Made by a program: the position numbers and the translations under genes
Shown here: positions 18,458-28,405 of the stretch, piece after piece
How positions within the stretch are numbered: the first letter of the stretch is position 1
Layout of the letters: each line of letters starts with the position of its first letter
Notes under the pieces: generated by a model
Seen by the model: the letters and a program-made list of their open reading frames with translations, nothing else
The model's database searches: none
What the model was told of the DNA's origin: nothing
Assembly: GCF_014171595.1 (NCBI RefSeq)
Contig: NZ_CP050451.1
Coordinates: 1,054,001 to 1,118,000 of the forward strand
Length of the DNA stretch: 64,000 nucleotides
Reading direction: 5' to 3'
DNA from: Massilia sp. Se16.2.3
GTDB taxonomy: Bacteria; Pseudomonadota; Gammaproteobacteria; Burkholderiales; Burkholderiaceae_D

Positions 18458-20242
18458 TCACCCATCCGGCCACAGCCTGCGGTGCAGGTCGGCCAGTTGT
18501 TCCGGCGGCAGGCGCGGCACGCGTTGCGCGCTCAGGAGCCCGTTCTGCTCGTGCTCGACGTCGGTCAGCTGGGTGTAGCACAGGCCGGCAAGGAAGGGCA
18601 GCGAGGCCAGCCCTTCCATCAAGGTGCGGTAGCGCTGCGCCAGTTCGTCCTCGTTGCGCACGTTGCCGTACTGGTCGTACAGGCGGTCGCGCCGCCGTTC
18701 CGGCCCCTCGGGCACCAGCAGGTAGCCGCCGACCTCGGAAAACACGATCGGCTGGCCGCGGTACTGTGTCCCCTCGAGGAACAGCCTGCGGCCCTTGACC
18801 CAGGTGGCGTCCGGCGGCAGTCCGGTCTGCAGGGTGCCTGCGTAGCGTTCCAGCAGTTTCTCGACCGGGTGAGAGTAATCGTGGATGGTGCAGATGTCGG
18901 TCACGTCGGTATGCTGCCAGCCGTCGTTGTCGATCACGGGCCGCGTCGTATCGACCAGGCGCGTGCGCGCCACCATCCGTTCCAGGAAATCGTGCTGGTG
19001 CGGATGGCGCACCAGTTCCGGAAAGCCGAAGCTTTCCACCACCGGCACCCAGGCGACGATCGACGGGTGATTCGCGTCGCGCATGACGGCGCGCAGCCAT
19101 TCGGCCTCGAGATGCTCTTCGGAGGCCTCGGACCACGAGCGCGCATTCGGCATTTCTTCCCACACCATCAGGCCGAGCCGGTCGCACCAGTAGAGCCAGC
19201 GCTCGTGCTCGATCTTCTGGTGCTTGCGCACGCCGTTGAAACCGAAGCGTTTGGCCCAGGCGACGTCTTCGCGCAGGGCGTCGTCCGAGGGAGCGGCCAG
19301 CAGCGTGTCCGGCCAGTAGCCCTGGTCGAGCGCCATCAGCAGGAAGCAGCGCTTGCCGTTCAGGTGGAATTGTCCGTCCTTGAGTTCGATCGAGCGCAGG
19401 CCGGCATAGGATTCCACCGTGTCGACCAGCTCGCCACGGCGCAGCAGGCGCACGCGCAATCCGTACAGGTGGGGGCTCGCCGGCGACCAGGCCTTCGGAT
19501 CGGGAATCTGCAGGCGCAGCTCCAGGCTGGCGCCGTTGCTGGTACTGCGCGTGCCGGTCACCAGGCGGGCGCAGTCGGGGCTTTCCAGCACGTCGAGCTC
19601 GGCTTCCCATTCGCCCGCCGGGCCGTGGACCTGCACCGCCAGCGCCAGCCTGCCGTCGGGATGCGCCTCGAGCACGCGCAGGTGGTCGATGCGCAGCGGC
19701 GCGACCGGCTCGAGCCAGACGTTCTGCCAGATCCCGCTGGTGCAGTAATAGTAGATCCGCACCGGGGTGCCGGATGCCGACTGCTTGCCGCGCGGTTGAT
19801 AGGGGTCCTGGCGGTCCTCGACGCGCAGCGTCACGCGGTTGCTGCCGGGGCGCAGGTGGGGCGCGATATCGAAGGAGAAGGGCACGTGGCCGCCGCGGTT
19901 GCGTCCGGCGACACGGCCGTTCACCCAGACGTCGGCGCGGTAGTCGACCGCGCCGAAATGGAGCAGCAGGGCGCCGCTGTCCCAGTCCTCGGGTAATGCG
20001 AAACCGCGGCTGTACCACATGATTTCGTGGATCTCGCGGCTGCCGATGCCGGAGGCCTGCGACTGGTAGGGGAAGGGAACCAGGATGCGCTCGGGCAGCG
20101 TGCGGCCGTCGAACCAGCGCTGTGCCAATCCGTGGTCGCCATCGTCGAAAGCGAATTCCCACCAGCCGTCGAGGCTGGACCATTCCTGGCGCACCATCTG
20201 CGGTCGCGGATAGGGCGCGCTGGGGCTGTCGTTGCTGCGCAT
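18458..20242 (-). CDS. Glycoside hydrolase family 2 protein with changed acid/base motif
   Basis: 594-residue GH2-type enzyme (beta-galactosidase/glucuronidase/mannosidase fold). A jelly-roll sugar-binding domain comes first (VPFPYQSQASGI, MWYSRGFALPEDW, LHFGAVDYRADVWVNG), then an Ig-like domain, then the TIM barrel (GFNGVRKHQ, YWCDRLGLMVWEEMPN). The catalytic acid/base region reads WVPVVESFG. In GH2 this is normally WVPxNESWG, so the Asn before the catalytic Glu is Val here. The nucleophile is the Glu in IVFSEVGGY. No signal peptide, so cytoplasmic. Substrate not predictable. The Asn change may lower or alter activity. The neighbouring AraC gene on the same strand may regulate it. Confidence 0.88.
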   Translation of the reverse strand: MRSNDSPSAPYPRPQMVRQEWSSLDGWWEFAFDDGDHGLAQRWFDGRTLPERILVPFPYQSQASGIGSREIHEIMWYSRGFALPEDWDSGALLLHFGAVDYRADVWVNGRVAGRNRGGHVPFSFDIAPHLRPGSNRVTLRVEDRQDPYQPRGKQSASGTPVRIYYYCTSGIWQNVWLEPVAPLRIDHLRVLEAHPDGRLALAVQVHGPAGEWEAELDVLESPDCARLVTGTRSTSNGASLELRLQIPDPKAWSPASPHLYGLRVRLLRRGELVDTVESYAGLRSIELKDGQFHLNGKRCFLLMALDQGYWPDTLLAAPSDDALREDVAWAKRFGFNGVRKHQKIEHERWLYWCDRLGLMVWEEMPNARSWSEASEEHLEAEWLRAVMRDANHPSIVAWVPVVESFGFPELVRHPHQHDFLERMVARTRLVDTTRPVIDNDGWQHTDVTDICTIHDYSHPVEKLLERYAGTLQTGLPPDATWVKGRRLFLEGTQYRGQPIVFSEVGGYLLVPEGPERRRDRLYDQYGNVRNEDELAQRYRTLMEGLASLPFLAGLCYTQLTDVEHEQNGLLSAQRVPRLPPEQLADLHRRLWPDG

Positions 20243-20406
20243 GATATGGGTGAAACCGTGGTGGGGAAACCGGGACTGCCTGGATTTGCGCTTGAATAAA
20301 GTACACCTGAAAGCGGTCGAACTTACAAGCCCCCCGTGGCCTCCAACATGCGCTCACATCCCACTCATCAACCGGTATGGAACGATAGCTCACGGCGGAG
20401 GCAACG

Positions 20407-22072
20407 ATGGTCCAAGGTCTCGATGCACGCGCGATTACCCAGTATCACGATGCTGTCCTGGGCCTGCCGGCACACGCCGACGCGCCTTCCGTCGACGCCG
20501 CCGGCGCCTGGCCGGCAATCGCCGCGAACCACCAATTTAATGGTTTGCTGTGGCGTGAAGAAGACAAAGCGCGCCGGCAGGATGTACCCGCCACCGAGAT
20601 CGCGGCCGGCAAACGCCGCATCGACAGCTACAACCAGCAGCGCAACGACGCCGTCGAAGCCATCGACGAAGCGATCCTCGCCGCGCTGGAGGGGGTCACG
20701 CCCATACCCGACGCACGCCTGTCGAGCGAGACCGCCGGTGCCATGATCGACCGCCTGTCCATCCTCGCGCTCAAGATCCACCACATGCGCGAACAGACGG
20801 TGCGCCTCGATGCCGGCACCACCCATGTCGATGCCTGTACGGCCAGGCTGGGGCGCCTCGTCACGCAGCGCGCCGACCTGGCCGGCTGCCTCGACCGCCT
20901 GCTGCGCGAGGCACAGGAAGGCCGGGCCTACTTCAAGGTTTATCGACAATACAAGATGTACAACGATCCGGCCCTGAATCCCCTACCTGTACGGGCAAGC
21001 CCAGCGTCCACCGATGCCGCCGGCGGCGGGCCGGAGCGTGCCGTGACGGCGGACGTCGATGTGCTGGTACCCACCTGCGGCCGCCCGACCGCGCTGGCGG
21101 TCACGCTCACGGCCCTGGCCGCGCAGACCGGCCCGACGATGCGCATCGTCGTCTCCGACCAGTCCGAAGGCGCGGCAGCCTGCGAGCAGCCCCGAGGTGC
21201 GCGCCGTGCTGCGCTACCTGCGTGCGCGCGGCATCGCGGTCGACACCTTGCGCCACCTGCCGCGCCGCGGCATGGCCGAGCAGCGCGCCTTCCTGCTGGC
21301 GCAGGCCAGTGCACCGGCCTGCCTGTTTCTCGACGACGACGTCATCGTCGAACCCGGCCTGCTGGCGCGCCTGCACACTGCGCTGCGCGCGCAAGGCTGC
21401 GGCTTTGTCGGCAGCGCCGTGCACGGCTTGAGCTACCTGGGGCAGCTGCGGCCCGAGCAGGAATCCATCGAATTCTGGGACGGGCCGGTCGTACCCGAAA
21501 CGGTGCGTCCCGGCACGGCCGCCTGGGCGCGCCATCACCTGCACAGCGCGGCGAACCTGTTCCATGTGCAGTCGCGCCTGGCGCAGCGGAGCGGGCCGCG
21601 CCTGTACCGGGTTGCCTGGATCGGCGGTTGCGTCCTGTTCGATGCGGCCAAGCTGCGCGACTGCGGCGGCTTCGATTTCTGGCAGGCGCTGCCGGCCGAA
21701 CATTGCGGCGAAGACGTGCTGGCGCAACTGCGCGTCATGGAGCGCTACGGCGGCTGCGGCATCTTGCCGTCGGGGGCGTATCACATGGAGCTGCCTACTA
21801 CCGTCACGATGCGCGAGGTCGATGCGCCGCACGTCCTGCTGGGGCTGCCGCCTGGCGGGAGCGGCACGCAAACCGGCACGCGAAGCGATACGGAGCTCGA
21901 CACGCAAATCGACAGGCGGGTCGATGGACGAGTCGATACGCAAATCGATACGCAAACTGGCACGCGAAGCGGTACGACGATTGATACGCAAGTCGATATT
22001 CAAGTCGATACGCAATTCGATATGCAAGTCGATACGCAATTCACTACGCCGGTGGGCGCGGTGGTGCGATGA
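20407..22072 (+). CDS. DUF4254-glycosyltransferase family 2 fusion with repeat tail, one frameshift
   Basis: Two domains in one frame. Residues 1-190 are DUF4254 (FNGLLWREEDKARRQDV, IDSYNQQRNDAVEAID, MIDRLSILALKIHHM), a small domain usually encoded beside glycosyltransferase genes. From residue 215 a GT2-like transferase follows (DVLVPTCGRPTALAVTL, CLFLDDDVIVEPGLLARL, AWIGGCVLFDAAKLRDCGGF). The DDD motif binds the metal and sugar nucleotide. The frame changes at about 21170-21195, after VVSDQSEGAA, consistent with one extra base. The last 60 residues are a degenerate D-T-Q-x repeat of 12-bp units rather than part of the fold. The ribosome site GGAGG precedes the ATG. It is probably co-transcribed with the next GT9 gene. 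Confidence 0.82.
21861..22046 (+). repeat. Degenerate 12-bp tandem repeat in the GT2 gene 3' end
   Basis: Units close to GATACGCAAxTC (Asp-Thr-Gln-x), best preserved from 21930 to 22042, with variants such as GGCACGCGAAGC. Being a multiple of 3, unit gain or loss lengthens the protein tail without changing frame. Confidence 0.8.
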
Positions 22073-22205
22073 GCCCGGCGCACCCGTTGTGTGCCCGCCT
22101 CCGCCTTCCAGGCAGCGCAAGCTGCGCGGTGTCGTTGCCGCCTGCCCGCGCCGTCCATCTTGAGTGCTTCATCCTGCCGATGGCATGGCGGCCGACGGAG
22201 GAGAC

Positions 22206-23764
22206 ATGATGGCGCCAGGGCGCACCGGCAAGCTCGTCGGGGTGCGCAAGATCGCCGTACTGCGGCCCAATGCCGTGGGCGATTTCGTGTTCGCGCTGCC
22301 TGCCCTGCACGCGCTCAAGCAAACTTATCCAGAAGCTGAGCTGATACTGCTGGGCTTGCCCTGGCATGGCGCCTTCCTGGCGCATCGCCCGGGGCCAGTG
22401 GACCGGGTACTGGTGGTGCCGCCGATGGCCGGCATCGGCCTGGCGCCGGACGCTCCCGACGACGGTGCCCGCCATGCATTTGTCGAGGCCATGCGCGCTG
22501 AAGACTTCGACCTCGCCTGCCAGATGTACGGTGGCGGCCGTTACGCCAATCCGCTGGTGAGGGCATTCGGCGCGCGGGTGACGATCGGTGCCCGCGCCGA
22601 GGACGCTGAGCCGCTGGACCGCTGGGTGCGCTACACGGAACCGACCAATCGGCGCCTGGCCCTGCTCGATATCGCTGCATTGGCGGGAGCCGGTGGGCTG
22701 GTGATGGGTCAGGAGCTGGCGGTGACGCAGGAAGACCGGCATGCGGCGGCATGCGTGCTGGAAGGGATGCCGGCGATGCCTGTCGGCGCTGCTCCCGGGC
22801 GCGCGATCGATGCAGTCGCCGGCGCAGCTCCCGGCTCGATTGACGGCCCGATTTCCGGCTCACTTTCGGCATGGGTTCTGGCCCAAGGCCTGGGACAACG
22901 CGTGGCGAGGCTGGTCGCCCGGGGCCTGGTTCGCTTCACACGCCAGGTTGCGTTCCCATCTCCGGCCCAGCGTGCGGCCCGAATTCCTGCCCGGTTGTCG
23001 AGCCGGTTACCGGCTGGACTTCCAGCCCGTGGCCAGGCCCGATCCGCGCTCCGGTCCCGGCTCCAGTCCCGGCTCCGATCGCCGGCTCGATTCCCAGCCC
23101 AGTTCCTGGTCCGCTTTCCGATCCGGTCCCCGGCCCACCTCCCGTCCAGGTTCGCGGCTCGATGCGGGACGCAACACCAGCTGCAACATCTCGCGGGGCT
23201 TCCCGCTGCCCTCGCAAGCATAGTGCCGGGGCCGGGCCGGATGAGGCACCGCTGGTGCTGCTGCAGCCCGGCTCGACCGATCCGCGCCGTTGCTGGCCGC
23301 CGGCATCCTTTGCCGCTGTCGGCGACGCGCTGGCCGTACTCGGGGCACGCATCGCCGTCAACGGCACGGCCGCCGAAGCACCGCGGGTGCGCGCCGTGAT
23401 CGGTGCCATGCGCGCACCGGCGCTCGACCTGTCCGGCAAGCTGGACCTGGGCGGCCTGTGCGGATTGATCGAGCGTGCCACCTGCGTGGTGTCGAACGAC
23501 ACCGGTCCACTGCACCTGGCGCTGGCAATCGGCACACCGTGCGTCGGGATTTTCTGGCTGACGAACCTGATCGACGGCATGCCGCTCCGGCCCCACCTGT
23601 TGCGGCTGGCCCTATCCCTGCGCACGGATTGCCCCGTCTGCGGCCTGCCCAACCTGAGCAGCCGTTGCGCGCACGACACCAGTTTCGTCGCCGACGTGCC
23701 GGTCGAGCAGGTAGTGGTATTGGCGAGCGACGTGCTGGCGCAGGCGGGTGCCGGGCCATCGTGA
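22206..23764 (+). CDS. Glycosyltransferase family 9 (heptosyltransferase-like), interrupted by repeat and frameshift
   Basis: GT9 enzyme of the lipopolysaccharide heptosyltransferase type (ADP-heptose to core sugar, inner face of the inner membrane). The N-terminal half has IAVLRPNAVGDFVFALPALHAL and LILLGLPWHGAFL. The C-terminal half has VLLQPGSTDPRRCWPP, then CVVSNDTGPLHLALAIGTPCVGIFW, the conserved acceptor/donor site, and DCPVCGLP. The halves are in different frames and are separated by a 400-bp degenerate repeat that has no counterpart in normal GT9 proteins, so corrected length (about 519) exceeds the usual 350. The ribosome site GGAGGAGAC precedes the ATG. It may be inactive, repeat-expanded or phase-variable. 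Confidence 0.78.
22790..23190 (+). repeat. Degenerate 12-bp repeat inside a GT9 gene
   Basis: Successive 12-bp units related to CCGGTCCCGGCT, clearest at 23040-23170, encode Pro-Val-Pro-Ala-like tetrapeptides in one frame and Arg-Ser-Arg-Leu-like ones in another. All frames stay open for long stretches. The block sits between the two conserved GT9 halves, where the reading frame also changes. Confidence 0.7.
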
Positions 23765-23803
23765 GGTAGCGCCGGGCCATCGTGATCAGTGTATCGACAC
23801 CGG

Positions 23804-25189
23804 CTAACATGGCGGCAGCCCCGCAGCCCCGCAACCCCGCAGCCCCGCAGCCCCGCAACCCCGCAGCCCCGCAGCCCCGCAGCCCCGCAGCCCCGCAACC
23901 CCGCAACCCCGCAACCCCGCAACCCCGCAACCCCGCAACCCGCAACCCCGCAACCCCGGAACCCCGCAACCCCGGAACCCCGGAACCCCGCAACCCCGGA
24001 ACCCCGCAACCCCGCAACCCCGCAACCCTGCAACCCGCAACCCCGGCAGCCCGGCAGCCCGGCAACCCGGCCGCATCGCATCGATGAGCCATGCGCTCCT
24101 TGGCGTTTGCGCCGCATTGGCCGCTTTCCAGGTCTTTACCAGTAGGGCCACATCCCCGCCGTGCGCTGCCGTCCCGGGTCGGTGCCGGACCAGCAAGGCG
24201 CGTGCATGCTGGAGCACGGCAGCCGAACGCTGCGCGTCGGGATCCCAGATGCAGCGGTGCTGGTCGCGGTCGAGGGGGGCCCAGCGCGCGATATCGGCTT
24301 TGCTGAAGATGACAACGCTTTTCAGGCGTAGTCCGGCCGCAATGTGAGACACGCCGGTGTCGTTGCACACGAGCAGGCGGGCGTTCTTCATCAGCGCGGC
24401 CATTGCGCCGATCGAGATCGGCGCCGCCGCATTGATTGCCTTGGCCTGCATGTTGCTGGCGACCTCGCTTGCCAGTCCGGCTTCGTCTGCCGAGCCGGTC
24501 AGCACCACGCGCACGCCGAATTCCGCGGCCAGGCGGTCCGCGACCTCGGCGAAGCGTTGCGGCGGCCAGCATTTGTCGCGCTTGCGGGCGCCAGGATGGA
24601 CGCAGATGTAGCTGCCGGGTGCCAGGTCGGGGGCGACGCCGCTGGCCTCGAGCTCCTGGCGGTCTGCCTGGGCGAGCGGGAATTCCAGGTAATCGCCGAC
24701 CGCTTGCGCACCCAGGCGTTCAACAAGGCTCAGCAGCCGCTCGGACTCGGCACCCAGTTCAGGATAGGGGAACAGGACGGTGTGTTCGGTGGCGACCGGC
24801 TCGTCGCGGCAATAGCCGGCCATGGTGCCGGCGCCGAAGCCGGCGACGATCTCGTTGGAGACGAGGCCATTGCCATGCAGTTGCAGCGCCAGCGAAAAGC
24901 GGCGCGAGCACATGTCGGCATAGAAAGGCGTCAGCGCCTCGTGGCGGACCTCCTGCTCGGGCAGCTTGGGGTGGCCAGGGAAAGGAACGAAGTCGTCGAT
25001 ATAGCTGCGAAAGCGCTGCGCGAACTGGCGCGCCCAGGGCAGGCCGACCAGGGTGACCCGGGCCTTTGGCAGCGAAGCGCGCAAGGCACGCAGGGCGGGC
25101 ACGGCGCACAGCATGTCGCCCAGGTGCAGCGCGCGAAACACGACGACGGACTCGATGTCGAGCCGGTGAAACAGCGGACGCCGATACAC
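23804..25189 (-). CDS. Glycosyltransferase family 9 (heptosyltransferase-like) with octanucleotide-encoded tail
   Basis: 461-residue GT9 protein. The N-terminus VVVFRALHLGDMLCAVPALRAL, the middle YICVHPGARKRDKCWPPQRF and the site LLVCNDTGVSHIAAGLRLKSVVIF are all typical of heptosyltransferase-like enzymes acting on lipopolysaccharide or related glycans. A GTG start at 25189 is preferred because AAGGAGG lies 5 bp before it. An ATG 24 bp upstream is possible. The conserved enzyme ends near residue 365. The last 90 residues are Gly-Leu-Arg-Gly-Cys-Gly-Val-Ala-like octapeptides encoded by an 8-bp DNA repeat, so unit gain or loss would change the frame and tail. It is downstream of the carbamoyltransferase and DmfA-like genes. 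Confidence 0.85.
   Translation of the reverse strand: MYRRPLFHRLDIESVVVFRALHLGDMLCAVPALRALRASLPKARVTLVGLPWARQFAQRFRSYIDDFVPFPGHPKLPEQEVRHEALTPFYADMCSRRFSLALQLHGNGLVSNEIVAGFGAGTMAGYCRDEPVATEHTVLFPYPELGAESERLLSLVERLGAQAVGDYLEFPLAQADRQELEASGVAPDLAPGSYICVHPGARKRDKCWPPQRFAEVADRLAAEFGVRVVLTGSADEAGLASEVASNMQAKAINAAAPISIGAMAALMKNARLLVCNDTGVSHIAAGLRLKSVVIFSKADIARWAPLDRDQHRCIWDPDAQRSAAVLQHARALLVRHRPGTAAHGGDVALLVKTWKAANAAQTPRSAWLIDAMRPGCRAAGLPGLRVAGLRGCGVAGFRGCGVPGFRGCGVPGLRGCGLRGCGVAGLRGCGVAGLRGCGAAGLRGCGAAGLRGCGAAGLPPC
23819..24073. repeat. Octanucleotide tandem array (CCCCGCAA/CCCCGCAG)
   Basis: About 30 tandem 8-bp units. Fifteen uninterrupted copies of CCCCGCAA or CCCCGCAG run from 23819 to 23938, then come a 7-bp unit, further CCCCGCAA and CCCCGGAA units, and finally CCCGGCAG variants. 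The array lies between the 3' ends of two convergent GT9 genes and inside the minus-strand one. Because 8 is not a multiple of 3, slippage changes frame. The array contains no stop codon in any frame. Confidence 0.95.
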
Positions 25190-25346
25190 AGTTTCCTCCT
25201 TCGGATGCATGTCTGATGGATGAGTCCCACATCGTCCTGTCGTGCCAAGCTTGCGTGTCCTGTAGAACCTGACGGGCGGCGTCAGCCGGCGCCGCCGACT
25301 TCGCGGCTTCTCCGTCCACCGACGCTGCGCCATCGACCACTGCAAT

Positions 25347-26718
25347 TCAGTAGCGCAGCAGCCGGTCCAGCACGTTGCGGGTGATGCGCTCGACCCGGCG
25401 GTCGCGCCCGTCGGCGAGCACCTGCGCCCAGTCGGTGGTGCCGCTGGAGAACACGGTGCCGCCGCGATGGAACAGGCCGAGGGTCGCCGCGTGCACGCCT
25501 TCGCCAGCCGCATGGCGCGCGCGTGCGGGGAGCTCCTGCCAGCGGTGATCGAGCGGGCAGGCTGCCAGCAGCTGATAGTCGTCGGGCGTGCCGTCCTGGT
25601 CGGACCAGGCCGACAGTGTCGCCACACCGCTCGTCGGGTCGAATTTGTCGAGCGGTACGCCGTCGCATTCGTAGCCAGCCAGCGGCGGCCAGGTATCGGC
25701 GCCGAAGCTGTCGCCATGCCTCAGGCCGGTTCCCTCGAACACCCAGTGCCCGGGCTGCTGCACGATGAAGCCGGACGTCTGGCGTGCGCCGTCCCACCAG
25801 CCGCCACCGTGACGGTAGCTGACGCCGCCCAGGCTGTCTTCCGGACGGGCGGCGCCACTGGACGGCCACCAGTGATCGAAGGCGCCGCGCGGTCCGCCCC
25901 TGGTGGCAGACCGGGGCCCGGCCCTTGTCGACCAGGTGGACGCGCCACCAGCACAGGTTGGCGGCAAACCAGGCGGCGTTGCCGCCGGAGGAGACGAAAT
26001 CCTCGACGGCATCGCGTGTCTGTTCGGTCCAGTATTCGTCGTGGCCGACCGCGAGCAGCAAGCGATAGCGCAGCGGCAGCGCCGGGTCGGCGTGGATGTC
26101 GAGATCGGTACAGAAATCGGGCGCATAGCCCTGGCGCGCCAGCCAGCGGATGAAGCGTGCGTCCCAATGGGCAAAGGTCTGGCGCGGCGAGGTGGCGTCG
26201 TAGTGGTCCGGCGCGCCCCAGGTGGGCCCGCCGATGCCGCCGCCCGGCCGCCGCAGCGATACGCGTGCGCCAGGCGGGTCGATCGAGCGTGGCGGGTTGC
26301 TGTAGTAGCAGCCCCCGCCCGTGAAATTGTAGGCGTGGTAGGTGGCCAGCGGCAGCTTGTAGAGCAGGCCGGCACGGGCACCGCGGCATGCCGGTGCCCG
26401 CACGACGAACAGGGCAGCGGCACTGTCGAGCGCAAGCGACAGCGGCTGCGGACCCTTGGCCTCTTCCAGGTGGGCGATGTAGACCCCGGATGGCCAGTGT
26501 GCCGGCACCTCGAACGCGTAGGCCGGCCAGTCCCAGTCTTCGCCGGCGCCGCGCTCGCCGGCCCGTTCGCCCGGCAGCCAGCTTGAACTGTGCAGGGCCT
26601 CGAAGCCGTCGCGCCAGCGATGGAAGTGGACGCGAAAGCGGCGGCTGTCGGTGGCGACGTGCAGCACCAGCCGCTCGCCTGGCAGGACGCTGGCCTGGCC
26701 CGGATAGGCACGGATCAT
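25347..26718 (-). CDS. N,N-dimethylformamidase large-subunit-like protein, one frameshift
   Basis: About 456-residue protein resembling the large (beta) subunit C-terminal domain of N,N-dimethylformamidase, a family also found in glycan clusters where its reaction is unknown. Recognisable parts: LLYKLPLATYHAYNFTGGG, CTDLDIHADP, LLAVGHDEYWTEQTRDAVEDF, GGNAAWFAANLCWWRV, then GWWDGARQTSGFIVQQPGHW and GTVFSSGTTDWAQVL. The frame changes at about 25897-25905 within a run of four G, consistent with one extra base. Its ATG overlaps the carbamoyltransferase stop (ATGA), so the two are translationally coupled. GT9 follows 158 bp downstream. A hydrolase acting on a surface sugar or amide is plausible but unproven. 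Confidence 0.72.
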
Positions 26719-28405
26719 TCGGGCAGCTCCGGCTCGATGCGCTTGCGCAGCAGGTAGGGGGCGGCATGGCCAGCGCGTGCAAGGGCATGCGCCGGAACGA
26801 TGCCACGGCCTGGGCCGGGGTTTCGACGATCGGTTCGTCCTTGCCGTTGAACGAGGTGTTCAGGAGCACGGGCACCCCGGTGCGTTCGGCAAAGCCCAGC
26901 AGCAGCGAGCGCAGCAGGGGATCGCCGCCGGGCCCCACCGTCTGCAGGCGGGCAGTACAGTCGACGTGGGTAATGGCCGGCACCGTGCTGGCGCGCTCGG
27001 GCCGCACCGGTGCCGCGAACTGCATGAAAGGGGAGGGGCCGGGCACGTCGAACCAGTCCCCGGCCTGTTCTTCCAGCACGACCGGTGCGAGCGGGCGGAA
27101 CCACTCGCGCGCCTTGACGCGGGCGTTGATCCAGTCGCGCATATAGCCGCGGCGCGGGTCGCCCAGGATGCTGCGGTGGCCAAGCGCGCGCGGGCCGAAT
27201 TCGCTGCGGCCCCGGTACAGCGCCACTACCTTGCGTGCGCACAGCAGGTCGAGCACGCGTGCGCACAGGGCGTCGCGACCGGGCAGGCGTTCGACCAGCA
27301 GGTCGGGGGCGTCGCGCAGCGCATCCACCGCGGTATCGATGTCGTCAAACTGCGGTTCCGGGCCGAGGTAATCGTGGGTCCAGCGGAATTCCACTGGCTG
27401 GCCGGCCAGTTCGCCCAGGCCATACATGGCGCAGCCGAGGGCGGTGCCGGCGTCGCTCGGTGCGGGCGGAATGAACACGCGCCGGAACGGGGTTTCGCGC
27501 AGCAGGCGCTCGTTGGCCGAACAGTTCAGGCCAGTGCCGCCGGCGAAACACAGGTTGTCGAGTCCGGTGGCGGCATGGAGCCAGCGTGCCGGGGCCAGCA
27601 GGGCTTCCTCGAAGGCGCGTTGCCCGGCCGCCGCCAGGTTGGCGCAATCGGAAAAGCCGACGCCGGGCGTGCCGTAGAGGAAGCGGCCGCGCTCTCCCAG
27701 CAGCGCACGCCAGGCCGGCGGGATGGTGACGCGGCAGCCCTCGACCGCGAGCGGGGGCAGTCCCAGCGCCTGGGGATTGCCGTGCGGCGCCAGGCCCATC
27801 ACCTTGCCCTCGTTGCCTTCGCCGGGAAACAGCGCCTGGGTCAGCAGGAAGTAGAACATGCCCAGCCCGGCCGGGCGGGCGTCATCGCGGTCCCACAGCT
27901 GCTTGTCGATGCAGGCGAAGCGTTCGCGGCTGGCGACATAGAAGGACGAGACTTCGCGCCAGTCGCCGGGTACCTCGCTTGCACCGCTCCAGTATTCGGT
28001 GAAGCCGGCGACGGGGCTGCCCTGGCCGTCGACGATCATGACGGCGGCTTCGCGAAACGGCGACGGGTGGAACACGCTGTACAGGTGGGCCACGTGGTGC
28101 GAGATGCGGGCACGGCGGCAGCCGGGGGCGAGCACGAGGGTTTCGGCCAGCTCGGCCTCGTATTCGGCCAGCGAGCCGATTTCGGCATCCGACGAATAAC
28201 ATTCGACCAGCACGTCGATCGGCCGCTCGAGGCCGGGCAGGGAGGGCAGGTAATGCGCGCGCAGGTCGCCTGGTTTGCCCCAGTGGTGTTTTTTTCGGGT
28301 GAGCCGTTCCTTCTGGATCGCCCAGGCCAGCTGCGAGCCATGCATGAGGCAGATGCTGGCGTCCTGGGTGCGGTTAATGCCAAGCACAACGGGTGCATCG
28401 TTCAT
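26715..28405 (-). CDS. Carbamoyltransferase (NodU/TobZ family), one frameshift
   Basis: About 563-residue O-carbamoyltransferase that moves carbamoyl from carbamoyl phosphate, via carbamoyl-AMP, to a hydroxyl of a sugar or antibiotic. The N-terminal ASKHA-like domain begins VLGINRTQDASICLMHG, with metal-binding HHVAHLYSVFHPS, MIVDGQGSP, and CFAGGTGLNCSANERL. The C-terminal domain has RSEFGPRALGHRSILGDPR and VLLNTSFNGKDEPIV. The frame breaks near 26755-26765 in a run of C just before the end (LHALAMPP to YLLRKRIEPELPE); one missing C explains it. The ribosome site GAGGAGA supports the start at 28405. Its place beside GT9 genes suggests carbamoylation of lipopolysaccharide or another surface glycan (inference). 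Confidence 0.88.

Noticed and set aside
21861..24073. CRISPR array
   Set aside because: The repeats are 8 or 12 bp, directly adjacent and degenerate, with no spacers, and there are no cas genes.
23782..24145. Long plus-strand open frames encoding Pro/Gln/Arg/Asn repeats over the octanucleotide array
   Set aside because: They exist only because the 8-bp repeat has no stop codon in any frame. No ribosome site and no conserved domain; the minus-strand GT9 gene explains the reading.
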